Source of the DNA: Opitutales bacterium
GTDB lineage: Bacteria; Verrucomicrobiota; Verrucomicrobiia; Opitutales; UBA2987
DNA: 64,000 nt
NCBI GenBank assembly: GCA_021772515.1
Contig: JAJFLU010000037.1
Coordinates: 56,548-120,547 of the forward strand
Reading direction: 5' to 3'
The notes under the pieces are model-generated. The model was not told the origin of the DNA, made no database searches, and saw nothing but the letters and a program-made list of their open reading frames with translations. Positions 44,179-51,992 of the stretch are shown piece after piece. The translations under genes were made by a program, and so were the position numbers. The number at the start of each line of letters is the position of its first letter. Within the stretch, counting starts at the first letter, position 1.

Positions 44179-45474
44179 ATGCCCCTTATACGACATTATG
44201 AAGAAGCCAAAGCCTACCTCTACGGACTGAAGCATCACGGGGCCAAATACGGCATCGACCGTATGAGATTATTGGCTGACAGGATTGGCCATCCCGAGCG
44301 TCGGTTTCCCATCATCCATGTAGCCGGAACCAACGGCAAGGGCTCCACCTGCGCCATGATCGAGGCGATTTTCCGCCGCAACGGATACAAAACTGGACTC
44401 TTTACTTCGCCCCACCTCGTTTTCCAGGGCGAGCGCATCCAGGTGAATCGCGAGATTCTGGATCCTGACTCCATCACAAATTACACCCGTAAAATCAAAA
44501 TTTTCGCCGACGAACTAGCCAAAAACGATCCCGACGACCATCCCTCATTTTTCGAATTTATGACTGCCATGGCTTTCATGCAATTTGCTCAACAGCAAGT
44601 GGATATTGCAATCATCGAAACCGGATTGGGCGGTCGCCTTGACGCCACAAACATCGTTCAGCCTGAAATTTCGGTAATCACTTCCCTCAGCCTGGACCAT
44701 ACTAACCTGCTGGGAGAGGACCTCACGTCCATCGCCGGTGAAAAGGCGGGCATTATCAAAGAGGGCCGCCCCGTCGTTCTTGGTATGCTTCCCCATGAGG
44801 CGGAAAATACCATCAAGGCAATTGCCCGGAAAAGGAATGCGCCTGTTTACACTATCAATGAACATTTTAGAAACTCCTCGCTGCAAAGTTTTCCAGTTAC
44901 CAACCTTCACGGCGATTACCAACGCCGAAACGCCGCCACGGCTCTTTTAGTTTCGAGATTACTCCGCGATCGCTTTCCGGTTGATGAGCGCCTTTCCCGC
45001 GAAGCCCTCCAGCAAATCGACTGGCCTGGCCGCTGGGATGTGCATTCCGTGGGTAACAAAACCATCATTCTCGACACCACCCACAACCAGGAAGGCGCTG
45101 ATCTACTGGCCGGAAATCTCGAGGAACTGATCTCTCTGACAGGCCGCAAACCCACTATCATGGTCGGGGTGCTCGGGCAAGAGCGGGCTCGGGCCATCAT
45201 GCCAGTAGTCGCCCGATTTGCCGATCAGATCATTCTCCTCAAACCACTGCAACCGCGGGCGGCCTCATTCCAAATGCTCCGGGAAGCCATCCCGAACGGC
45301 TTTGTCGGTCATGTGCGAACCTCTACCGTGAGAACACTCTTTCCCTTTCCCGGTTTCTGTGAAGAAGGGCAAAATGGCGATACACTGGTCGCAACCGGCT
45401 CCCTCTATCTCATCGGTGAAATCATGGAAACTCTCTACCATGAAGTCCCCGTTCGAGAGCACCTATTGCAGTGA
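44179..45474 (+). CDS. folC: Bifunctional folylpolyglutamate synthase/dihydrofolate synthase
   Basis: Adds glutamate to (dihydro)pteroate and folates. 431 residues. Mur-ligase type features are the P-loop HVAGTNGKGSTCAM at about residue 50 and the family loop TGLFTSPHLVFQGERI. FETA-like IAIIETGLGGRLDATNI and SLDHTNLLGEDLTSIAGEKA follow. The last holds the metal- and substrate-binding His and the carbamylated Lys region. The C-terminal domain has DTTHNQEGADLL. It is complete and of normal length, the last gene of the plus-strand run before the repeat-rich region. Confidence 0.95.
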   Translation: MPLIRHYEEAKAYLYGLKHHGAKYGIDRMRLLADRIGHPERRFPIIHVAGTNGKGSTCAMIEAIFRRNGYKTGLFTSPHLVFQGERIQVNREILDPDSITNYTRKIKIFADELAKNDPDDHPSFFEFMTAMAFMQFAQQQVDIAIIETGLGGRLDATNIVQPEISVITSLSLDHTNLLGEDLTSIAGEKAGIIKEGRPVVLGMLPHEAENTIKAIARKRNAPVYTINEHFRNSSLQSFPVTNLHGDYQRRNAATALLVSRLLRDRFPVDERLSREALQQIDWPGRWDVHSVGNKTIILDTTHNQEGADLLAGNLEELISLTGRKPTIMVGVLGQERARAIMPVVARFADQIILLKPLQPRAASFQMLREAIPNGFVGHVRTSTVRTLFPFPGFCEEGQNGDTLVATGSLYLIGEIMETLYHEVPVREHLLQ

Positions 45475-45550
45475 TGACCTCCGTCATGCGATTATGTCCT
45501 GCATCGTGGGAAATTTCCGAACCGTCGAGCCCATTCCAGAGCTCCCTGAC

Positions 45551-45716
45551 CTAGGGCGTGTTAACACTACGACTCAAATCAGCTTAAAAGCGTCTTTTCG
45601 GTCAAAAAAGGTGTTCATCAACTCGACGAATGCCCATTCGCCTCGTCTTATCACCTCATTTTTGGCTCGAAAATCCATCTTTTATCTTCGTTTCTCGAAG
45701 TGTTAACACGCCCTAG
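45551..45716. mobile_element. 166-bp MITE-like element with perfect 16-bp inverted ends
   Basis: CTAGGGCGTGTTAACA (45551-45566) is exactly the reverse complement of 45701-45716. The centre is non-coding. CTAG at both outer edges could be part of the repeat or a target duplication. Size and structure fit a non-autonomous miniature transposon; no related transposase is in the window. Confidence 0.6.
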
Positions 45717-46051
45717 TTAAACGTCGGCCAGTTGACGGACGGTGTTGGCCTCCCCGCAAAGTCATCGCCCCATTGGCATCTCCTATGCGCTATAATACAG
45801 CCCACTCTCCATCAGAAACCCCGGGAGCTAAGGCGGACCGCTTCCGCTAAAAATCGCTCCAAAGCCATTTCCAACCCCCGCAAAATATGCAGAAATAGCT
45901 GGGTTAATAAAAGTCGTGATGTTTGTCTGTGTTTTCATTTTCATATAATAGTGAGCATTTAAACACATAAACGAATGTATAGCAAGCTTTTTTTTGATTC
46001 CACATATTTAACCTTGATTATCAATGACTTAGCAACGATTTCCGCGAACTA

Positions 46052-46515
46052 ATTGACATAATCTCGACCTCAAAATCGAAAAATAATCACAATATTCGGG
46101 CCCTATCCGTGATAATCAGTGTAATCCGTGGTTAAAATATTTTTCCCTCAAAAAATCTGCGCCAATCTGTGTAATCTGCGGTTGACATAATCCAACCTCA
46201 AAGCCAAAAAAATATCAACAAAGTCACCATTCTGAACGGTTTTCGACACGCTTATTTCAGGTCACATCCGTGAAAATCTGTGCAATCCGTGGTTAAAATA
46301 TTTTCCCCTCTTTCCCTCAAAAAAATCTGCGTGTATCAGCGTAATCTGCGGTCAATCCACAGAATTATTTTACGAATTTTGCGTCTTTTTTGCGGCGAAA
46401 TTTAGCCATTCAAAAATCTGGTAAACCAACCCACCTCAAAGGCACTCTTTGCAACCGTGTTTCAGGTCATATCCGTGACAATCCGTGTTATCCGTGGTTA
46501 AAACAAATATTCTTC
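46052..46515. repeat. Degenerate spacer-repeat array (ATCCGTGAAAATC... family)
   Basis: Three diverged units. Each holds ATCCGTGATAATCAGTGTAA then TCCGTGGTTAAAAT (best seen at 46105-46138, 46266-46300 and 46471-46503). The first two are followed by CTCAAAAAAATCTGCG and GTAATCTGCGGT. Units one and two also share TTGACATAATC...ACCTCAAA at 46052 and 46183. Further copies lie at 46956, 47660, 52921 and 54122. Confidence 0.75.
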
Positions 46516-46564
46516 CCCACACAAAAATCACCCTACCGCATCCCCGCGTAACCATCATCCCCAG

Positions 46565-46855
46565 CACGCTGAGGGTCTACAATTCACCAGCCCCGCTACG
46601 TATAGAAGGAGCATAGTTTCAATCGGCTCAATGACCCTACACGCTGAAGGCGTGCAATTCGCCAGCCCCGGGTGAGGTAAAACCCGGGGACTCCCAAATC
46701 TCCAAACCCAAGCACGCTGAAGGTATGCAATCCAGCGTTCCCGCAACCCAAATTCCCCCGCACGCTGAAAGTGTGCAATTCGTCAGCCCTGGGTGAAACC
46801 CGGGGACCCCCTCAACCCCCCAAACCCAAGCACACTGAAGGTGTGCAATTCCCTA
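46565..46855. repeat. REP-like palindromic cluster, five units
   Basis: Units begin CACGCTGAAGGTGTGCAATT at about 46565, 46640, 46713, 46761 and 46831. The first half folds as CACAC-TGAAG-GTGTG. Two units continue with a second hairpin, CCCGGGT...ACCCGGG (about 46676-46690 and 46788-46805). Variation between units mostly keeps the stems. This resembles REP sequences mobilised by RAYT-type Y1 transposases, none of which is visible here. Confidence 0.7.
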
Positions 46856-46954
46856 CCAATAAAATAACACAAAAATTCCAAAAATCATCCCCATCCGTGG
46901 CATTCATCCACGAAAATCCGCTGTCAAAACAAACATTCTTTCTATTCCAAAAAT

Positions 46955-47190
46955 AATCCGTGAAAATCAGTGCAATCCGTGGTTAAAATATTCTTCCCTC
47001 TTGCCCTCAAAAAAATCTGCGTTTATCTGCGTAATCTGCGGTTAATCCCCCCATTGGACAGCACAAGCACATCAAGGAAATAGGAACCTTGTGCTGGCAA
47101 ATCCACATGAAAAAAGTAGGAGCAGGTGCTCAAGTGGCAACCAAGCCGAGAAGCTGCCATCGAGGCCAAAAAATAACTATAAGTTGCCAT
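46955..47190. repeat. Long direct repeat, copy 1
   Basis: About 240 bp alignable to copy 2 (47660-47905). It begins with the ATCCGTGAAAATC spacer unit. It then carries a hairpin CAGCACAAG...CTTGTGCTG (about 47059-47096) and ends with TGGCAAC...GTTGCCA (47135-47189). It lies just 3' of the small gene at 47237-47491. Confidence 0.75.
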
Positions 47191-47236
47191 GAGTCATGCT
47201 AATATTATGTCCGTTATTATCAACTGGACAATATTT

Positions 47237-47491
47237 TCAAGATTTGAAAGCTTGTTTAAAATCATCATGCAAACCTTGAGCCCCATCTACAGTGTTTTTC
47301 CAAGCGGCATGACTTGAAACAGCTATTTTTGCGTCTCCGAGAGAGATGTCATAAGTCTTTCGGATGACTTTGATTGCTTCCAATATAGGGTAATCTTCAT
47401 CTTTCAACGCAACAATTACATGTTCTCGAGAGGTTCCTCTCTCGGCTGATTCTTTGTATTTTTTATAAGTTTCTGCGCTTGCTGACTTCAT
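47237..47491 (-). CDS. Small orphan protein resembling a ribosomal L7/L12 C-terminal domain
   Basis: 84 residues, soluble. The central part ILEAIKVIRKTYDISLGDAK followed by IAVSSHAAWK recalls the L7/L12 C-terminal pattern (K-x2-V/I-x2-I-R-x6-L-x-D/E-A-K-x2-V). The N-terminal 25 residues are charged and helical and replace the normal L12 dimerisation arm. L12-like orphan domains are known in hypothetical proteins, but their role is unclear. It is bracketed by two long direct repeats, as if part of a cassette. Confidence 0.6.
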   Translation of the reverse strand: MKSASAETYKKYKESAERGTSREHVIVALKDEDYPILEAIKVIRKTYDISLGDAKIAVSSHAAWKNTVDGAQGLHDDFKQAFKS

Positions 47492-47928
47492 TGTAAAAGA
47501 TCAATTATTAGGTCGAAATGAAGAAAAGATGACATGGGAGTTGTCAGGAAGAGGAAAGCAAGGGTCATCACTAGATTCTTGATTGATGAGGGTAAAATAA
47601 TTGCATTTTCTGGTTATGGCAAGGAATTCAAAACGGGTCATGTTGATCTTTTGATATTCATCCGTGAAAATCCGTGTTATCCGTGGTTAAAACAAATATT
47701 CTTCCCTCTTTTTTCCTCAAAAAATGTGCGTGTATTTGTCTGCGAAATCTGAGGTAAATCCCCCATCGGGCAACACAAGCACATCGAGGAAAGGAAGACC
47801 TGTGTTGGCATATCTCCATAAGAAAATTAGGAGCAACATACGCTATCACACAACCACCCAGAGAAGCTGCATCAAGGCCCATCATAAACTATATGTTGGC
47901 ACATTTTATTCCAATGGTGTACCCGCTA
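47492..47928. other. Intergenic region containing repeat copy 2 and a possible 105-bp insertion
   Basis: 437 bp. 47521-47537 and 47639-47660 together match the uninterrupted 48299-48336. The 105 bp between (47538-47642) is flanked by CATG on both sides. The rest is the second long direct repeat. An open frame across 47534-47752 runs straight through repeat sequence and is not supported as a gene. Confidence 0.45.
47660..47905. repeat. Long direct repeat, copy 2
   Basis: Diverged copy of 46955-47190. The first hairpin has CAACACA pairing with TGTGTTG where copy 1 has CAGCACA with TGTGCTG, so a G-C pair became A-T on both arms. It lies 24 bp beyond the 3' end of the gene at 47929-48249. Confidence 0.75.
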
Positions 47929-48249
47929 TTATTTCGGTACGGTGTGCCCGCTATTTTCAGTTCTCAACATTGTTACACCCGCTAAAACAAAGGAGAGGTA
48001 ATGCACTAAGTATAATGCAAGTTGAACATCTGCAGCAAAGGTTCTAACTGTCATCCCAAATTTGATAACATAAATTTCAGTAGGAAAGTTGAGAGTGAGC
48101 ACATCAACAAGAACGAGTGCAACCAGTCCCACCGCCAGCCATAGAGTCGAAATACATCGATTCTTAATATAAAGCCAACACATTAGGCAAGCACCCAGGA
48201 CCTTTAGAATTGAAAAAAGGGTTATAATTATAATAGCGTAATATAGCAT
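47929..48249 (-). CDS. Small membrane protein of unknown function
   Basis: 106 residues with three hydrophobic helices: about 2-24 (YYAIIIITLFSILKVLGACL), 34-55 (STLWLAVGLVALVLVDVLTL) and 75-97 (DVQLALYLVHYLSFVLAGVT). A charged C-terminal tail RTENSGHTVPK follows. No family recognised. Low GC compared with housekeeping genes. It occupies the second place in the gene-repeat-gene-repeat arrangement of this region. Confidence 0.55.
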   Translation of the reverse strand: MLYYAIIIITLFSILKVLGACLMCWLYIKNRCISTLWLAVGLVALVLVDVLTLNFPTEIYVIKFGMTVRTFAADVQLALYLVHYLSFVLAGVTMLRTENSGHTVPK

Positions 48250-48354
48250 CGTGATAGTCTATAGGGTGTATGGGTCAGGTTCAGAGGGAAAAAGGGGAGG
48301 AGGAAAAGATGACATGTCGATCTGTTTGATATTTTATGGTAAGGTCCTGCAACA

Positions 48355-49182
48355 TTATTTTGTGACGGTTTGATTATTCAGATTTAATAGGTTTTCCAGC
48401 GTCCGGCTGTCCAGGCCCATTTGTTTTTGGCAGAAGGATTTCATGTCCTTGGGGAAAGGGGCCTGGAATTTTCTCTCGTGGTCGTAGAAATGGAACGTTA
48501 GCTCGCGTGCGTGCAAAGCCTGTCGGGGTAGTAGTAAACTTTCGCCCATCTCTGGCGTCCAACCGTTTTCGATAAATTGCAGGTAATAATTCTCGTCGGG
48601 CCCGTAAATTTTATCGCCTACGATCGCGTGGCCCAGCCATTGGGCGTGGGCACGTATCTGGTGCTTGCGACCCGTTTCCGGACACACTTTGGCCAGCGTA
48701 AAACCGTTCACAACCGCCAAGGGCTGGAAATGCGTGAGCGCCCTCTGCGATGTCCGGGATTTCCGAATCGCCTGCTTGACATAAACCGGGCTCGCCCCGT
48801 CCCGCGCCAGACGGCGGTTCACCGTGACGGCCTCCGCCATCTCCCCCTCCATCAGCGCCAGGTAATTTTTTTCCACCTTCCGCTCCTGCAAGGCCATTTG
48901 AAAGGCCCGCGCGGTTCCTTTGTTTTTGGCCAATAAAACCAGCCCGCTGGTCTCGCGGTCGAGTCGACTCACCAGGTGCAAAACATCCAGACCGGTAAAG
49001 ACACGGGCCGCCCCCACCAAACTGGACATCGGGCCGTTTTTCGAGGGATGGCAGACCACCCAGCCGGGTTTATCGAGCACCAGCAAATCCTCGTCATCGA
49101 GCAAAATCCACCCTCGAAATTCCTCCATCTCGATCAACGGGGCCGAGTCCCCTTCCATTTTAACAGTATCCGACATCGGCAT
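48355..49182 (-). CDS. RluA-family pseudouridine synthase
   Basis: Isomerises uridine to pseudouridine in rRNA or tRNA. 275 residues from the ATG at 49182; the frame is open further upstream, but that part lies inside the SDR gene and is glycine-rich nonsense. The catalytic Asp is in VSRLDRETSGLVLLAKN. Other marks are LLVLDKPGWVVCHPSKN, VEKNYLALMEGEM, CPETGRKHQIRAHAQWLGH and VGDKIYGPDENYY. There is no S4 domain, which fits RluA/TruC-like enzymes. The target base cannot be told. The start lies 12 bp after the SDR stop, so the two are likely coupled. Confidence 0.92.
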   Translation of the reverse strand: MPMSDTVKMEGDSAPLIEMEEFRGWILLDDEDLLVLDKPGWVVCHPSKNGPMSSLVGAARVFTGLDVLHLVSRLDRETSGLVLLAKNKGTARAFQMALQERKVEKNYLALMEGEMAEAVTVNRRLARDGASPVYVKQAIRKSRTSQRALTHFQPLAVVNGFTLAKVCPETGRKHQIRAHAQWLGHAIVGDKIYGPDENYYLQFIENGWTPEMGESLLLPRQALHARELTFHFYDHERKFQAPFPKDMKSFCQKQMGLDSRTLENLLNLNNQTVTK

Positions 49183-49193
49183 GGCCCGTCCGC

Positions 49194-50018
49194 TTATTGC
49201 TCCAAAAACTTGTCCAAACGCGCCCGGCGAAGGAAGAAAGCGGCCACCGGCGCCGAAAACCTCTTGGGCAGAAGTGAAGCCGCCGTGGACATCAATAAGT
49301 TTTTCCAACCACAGACCACCACCGTTCTTCCCCCCGCCAATGCCCTCAAAGAAATCTCCGCAACCTCCTCCGAACTCTGCTTCAAATGCTGATCCGCCGG
49401 AGGCTCCGCAAACCCCGCCCGTTTGAAGAAATTCGACGTCGTCGGCCCGGGGCAAACCGCCAGAGTCCTCACCCCGGTCCCCTTCAGATCCTCGTTCAGA
49501 GCCAGGCTCCAGTTGAGCAAAAACGCCTTCGTCGCCCCATAGGTGGTCAGATAGGGAGTAGGCTGAAAGGAGGCCGTCGAGGCGATATTCATGATGACGC
49601 CCCCCCTTTCCTTCAAAACCGGCAAAAGCAGCCCCGTCAGGTGGACCACGGCCTTCATGTTGACCTCCATCATCGCCAACTGATGGCCCAGATCCGGGTC
49701 GGGAAACGGACCATAGGAGCCGAAACCACTGTTATTGATGAGCAAAACCTGCCCCGAACCGCCATTTTCAGCGATTTCGGCCAATACCGAACGCGCCCCC
49801 GCCGCCACCTGCTCCGCCTCCTCCAGATCGCAGGGAATATGCGCCCAACGCAAATCCGCCGGCAACCCCAGCGGTTTTGTTCGAGAAAGGTTGCAATAAA
49901 ACAAATTTTCACCTATCTTACTGATAGCTTTGATTAAGCTTTCACCAATACCGGACGATCCACCCGTAATGACTACTGCGGAGATACGATCCAGCGCGGA
50001 TGCCAGGGATTCACTCAT
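49194..50018 (-). CDS. Short-chain dehydrogenase/reductase
   Basis: 274 residues of the classical SDR fold. It has the dinucleotide-binding TGGSSGIGESLIKAI near the N-terminus, INNSGFGSYGP (the NNAG-equivalent), the catalytic Ser in NIASTASFQPTPYL, and YGATKAF (Tyr-x3-Lys). A family-typical LAVCPGPTTSNFF follows. The C-terminal part ends in an amphipathic stretch (LLPKRFSAPVAAFFLRRARL), similar to the DltE/YqjQ-like SDRs that associate with membranes. Substrate unknown. Confidence 0.92.
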   Translation of the reverse strand: MSESLASALDRISAVVITGGSSGIGESLIKAISKIGENLFYCNLSRTKPLGLPADLRWAHIPCDLEEAEQVAAGARSVLAEIAENGGSGQVLLINNSGFGSYGPFPDPDLGHQLAMMEVNMKAVVHLTGLLLPVLKERGGVIMNIASTASFQPTPYLTTYGATKAFLLNWSLALNEDLKGTGVRTLAVCPGPTTSNFFKRAGFAEPPADQHLKQSSEEVAEISLRALAGGRTVVVCGWKNLLMSTAASLLPKRFSAPVAAFFLRRARLDKFLEQ

Positions 50019-50099
50019 CGATCCCCTCCTTGGCCGAATATACCTTCATGTCCCGAATGCATCTTTTTCACAAAATTAATCAACAGAAAGGAAACCCAT

Positions 50100-50477
50100 A
50101 TGACACAGAGTAGTGACGCCTTGATAATATCCGGAGTTCATCTCGACCTGACGGAAGCCCTCAAAAACGCTGTCCGGGAAAAAGTCGATAAATTATTCGC
50201 CCACGAAAGCCACATCATACGAATAAGAGTAGAACTCGAATACAACGCGAACAACTCAAAACAAAACGAATTTACGGCCAAAGGCCACATCGAGATCAAA
50301 GGCCCCCCCATGATCATTTCGGTCTCCACCGACGACCTCTACAAATCCATCGATGAAATGACCCAAGGCCTCGATCGCATGCTCCGCCGCCGCTCCCGGC
50401 TACGGACCGTAAAACGCAAAAACACCCACGAAATCGACCTCACCACCCAAATCCCCAAAGCCACCTCATCCGCCTGA
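50100..50477 (+). CDS. hpf: Ribosome hibernation promoting factor, short form
   Basis: Binds the decoding centre of idle 70S ribosomes. 125 residues, the single S30AE/HPF domain without the long-form dimerisation tail. Family marks are IISGVHLDLTEALKNAVREK (helix 1 with LT-x-A) and IIRIRVELEY. AKGHIEIKGPPMIISVSTDD follows, then LYKSIDEMTQGLDRML with basic RRRSRLRTVKRK. An AGAAAGGAA region before the ATG at 50100 can serve as ribosome-binding site. The gene stands alone, divergent from the SDR. Confidence 0.93.
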   Translation: MTQSSDALIISGVHLDLTEALKNAVREKVDKLFAHESHIIRIRVELEYNANNSKQNEFTAKGHIEIKGPPMIISVSTDDLYKSIDEMTQGLDRMLRRRSRLRTVKRKNTHEIDLTTQIPKATSSA

Positions 50478-50857
50478 AAGAAAGAAAAGGATGGGAGTCG
50501 CTCCGCTTGATACGGGATGCAGGATCGGGGATATCGCTCTGCTCGATACAAGATACGGGATTGGGGATCGATCGGTCGCTAGGCTACGTACGTGATACGG
50601 TTTCAGAACGGGAGAAGCCGGATAAAAATTACCGGAAACAAGCCGCCGCGACCCGCCCCCCCGACATGGCACGTAATTTCAAAGCCAAACCCTGAAATCC
50701 TCCCGACCCCCCGAACAAAAAATTTCCGAAACCCGAATCCAGCATCCCATCCCGCATCCGGAAACCCGCATCCAGCATCCTCCCCCATCCACCCCCCAAT
50801 TTCTCCTTGCACAATCCCCACCCATTGACCTATAAACTCGCTCGCTCAAAAAAATAC
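50478..50857. other. Intergenic region with short imperfect repeats
   Basis: 380 bp without a credible gene. Two imperfect units of about 36 bp containing GATACGGGATGCAGGATCGG and GATACAAGATACGGGATTGG lie at 50498-50570. CGCATCC/GCATCC words recur at 50745-50790. The last part leads to the tRNA gene and may hold its promoter. Confidence 0.55.
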
Positions 50858-50934
50858 GCACCCGTAGCTCAATTGGATAGAGTGCCTGGCTACGGACCAG
50901 GAGGTTGGGGGTTCGAGTCCCTCCGGGTGTGCCA
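50858..50934 (+). tRNA. tRNA-Arg (anticodon ACG)
   Basis: 77 bases including an encoded CCA. The acceptor GCACCCG pairs with CGGGTGT (one G-U). The D arm has GCTC...GAGT, the anticodon stem is CCTGG/CCAGG with loop CTACGGA, and the T arm is GGGGG-TTCGAGT-CCCTC. The anticodon ACG reads CGN arginine codons once A34 is deaminated to inosine. All arms fold well, so it appears functional. Confidence 0.97.
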
Positions 50935-50987
50935 ATTTTCTTATATTTTATGAGTTGTCGGTATAGTTGTTACTTTTGGGGATTAAT

Positions 50988-51860
50988 TCACTTTTTCCAC
51001 TTTCTGAGTGCGCTTTTCCAGACTTTTTCGATTTCCTGGCGAGCTATTATGGCGTCTTTCCACACATCTGGAAAACAGTCCAGGGCATAGCCTGAGCCTT
51101 TTGGCCCCAACTCCACTACGGCCCATAGTGTATTGCCGGAACGGGCACTTTCAAGCCAGGCTGCCAGCATTGGGCGCAAAAACATATCTCGCCAACTGAT
51201 GAAGTCCAGATCGAGTTTACCTCGACCGTTAGTGATTGGCGTTTGGCAATGTGAGCCGGTGAAGGTTCGAAAATGAATAAGTTCGCTGGTTTTGAGTAAA
51301 TCGAGCCGGTATTCTGCCATCCGAGGCCAATAGTCGGTCGGGCGCATTTGCTTGATGATTGCCGGGTGCGAGTGATCGAAATTGGTGCGCAATTTCTCTC
51401 GATAACGCTTTTCGTATAGAGCCGCCAACGCGAGTCCCTTTTCGGGGGTTTCGGTACAGGTATCGCGATGCCACTCGACGGCCGGTTTCAGTCCGAGTCC
51501 TTTGCCGGTCAGCATTACTTTTCGAGCAAGTGTGGCCGCCCGGGGGATAGGTGTATCGTGATCGCAGAGCTGGATATTGACATGAGTTGCTCCACTTTCC
51601 TTGAAGGCTCTTAATTTCGGTTCTACTTCCGCTGCGCTGCCGATGTCCACCCCGCCAATTAGCTCCATGCCATACTTCGCGCAGGCCTTCGCCACATCTG
51701 GACTGGCAAGGCTGCTATATCCAACAAATCCAGCATCCTTGGCCGCTCGCACTTTGCGGTCCAAGGGCCATTGTTTTTCTGCCGAAGGATAATTGACCAA
51801 AGTCCACGCCGCAGCGCAAAGTTTGAGTTGGGGTTTCTTAATTCTCTTTTTAGCGACCAT
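50988..51860 (-). CDS. Sugar phosphate isomerase/epimerase-like TIM-barrel protein
   Basis: 290 residues with the AP-endonuclease-2 / xylose-isomerase-like barrel pattern: LKLCAAAWTLVNYP, AKDAGFVGYSSLASPDVAKA, THVNIQLCDHDTP, LKPAVEWHRDTCTETPEKGL and TNFDHSHPAII. Glu and His residues at these strand ends are those expected to bind the metal. The C-terminal TLWAVVELGPKGSGYAL gives the last Glu. Substrate unknown; relatives act on hexuloses or inosose. A basic N-terminus (VAKKRIKKP) may be partly untranslated. Confidence 0.85.
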   Translation of the reverse strand: MVAKKRIKKPQLKLCAAAWTLVNYPSAEKQWPLDRKVRAAKDAGFVGYSSLASPDVAKACAKYGMELIGGVDIGSAAEVEPKLRAFKESGATHVNIQLCDHDTPIPRAATLARKVMLTGKGLGLKPAVEWHRDTCTETPEKGLALAALYEKRYREKLRTNFDHSHPAIIKQMRPTDYWPRMAEYRLDLLKTSELIHFRTFTGSHCQTPITNGRGKLDLDFISWRDMFLRPMLAAWLESARSGNTLWAVVELGPKGSGYALDCFPDVWKDAIIARQEIEKVWKSALRKWKK

Positions 51861-51992
51861 TTAATCATATTTTACTAAATATCTATAGCCGACAAGAGAT
51901 AACGTAATAAATTTCTCGGAAAGGACTAATTTTATCTACCAATAGTTTTGCTAATTTGTTGGACATTGTAGGACTAATGTCTCTAATTATCG

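Larger units (their letters stand above)
45475..47236. other. Gene-poor accessory region, 1.76 kb
   Basis: No supportable gene. It contains an inverted-repeat element (45551-45716), a degenerate spacer-repeat array (46052-46515), a REP-like hairpin cluster (46565-46855) and the first of two long direct repeats (46955-47190). The remainder, 45720-46050, is AT-rich to the right with no recognisable structure. Confidence 0.7.

Noticed and set aside
46555..46956. Small open frames in the REP-like cluster
   Set aside because: They translate the palindromic repeats themselves and appear on both strands.
47534..47752. 72-codon open frame as a gene
   Set aside because: It runs through the possible insertion and then straight through the spacer repeat, so the translation is repeat sequence.
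46052..47905. CRISPR array
   Set aside because: Repeats are diverged, of unequal length and spacing, are themselves internally repetitive, and no cas gene is present.
46955..48249. True integron with attC sites
   Set aside because: No IntI-type integrase is seen and the repeat ends do not fit RYYYAAC/GTTRRRY; kept only as a cassette-like observation.
49183..49455. Extended N-terminus of the pseudouridine synthase
   Set aside because: The extension overlaps the SDR gene, is glycine-rich, and has no similarity to RluA-type proteins.
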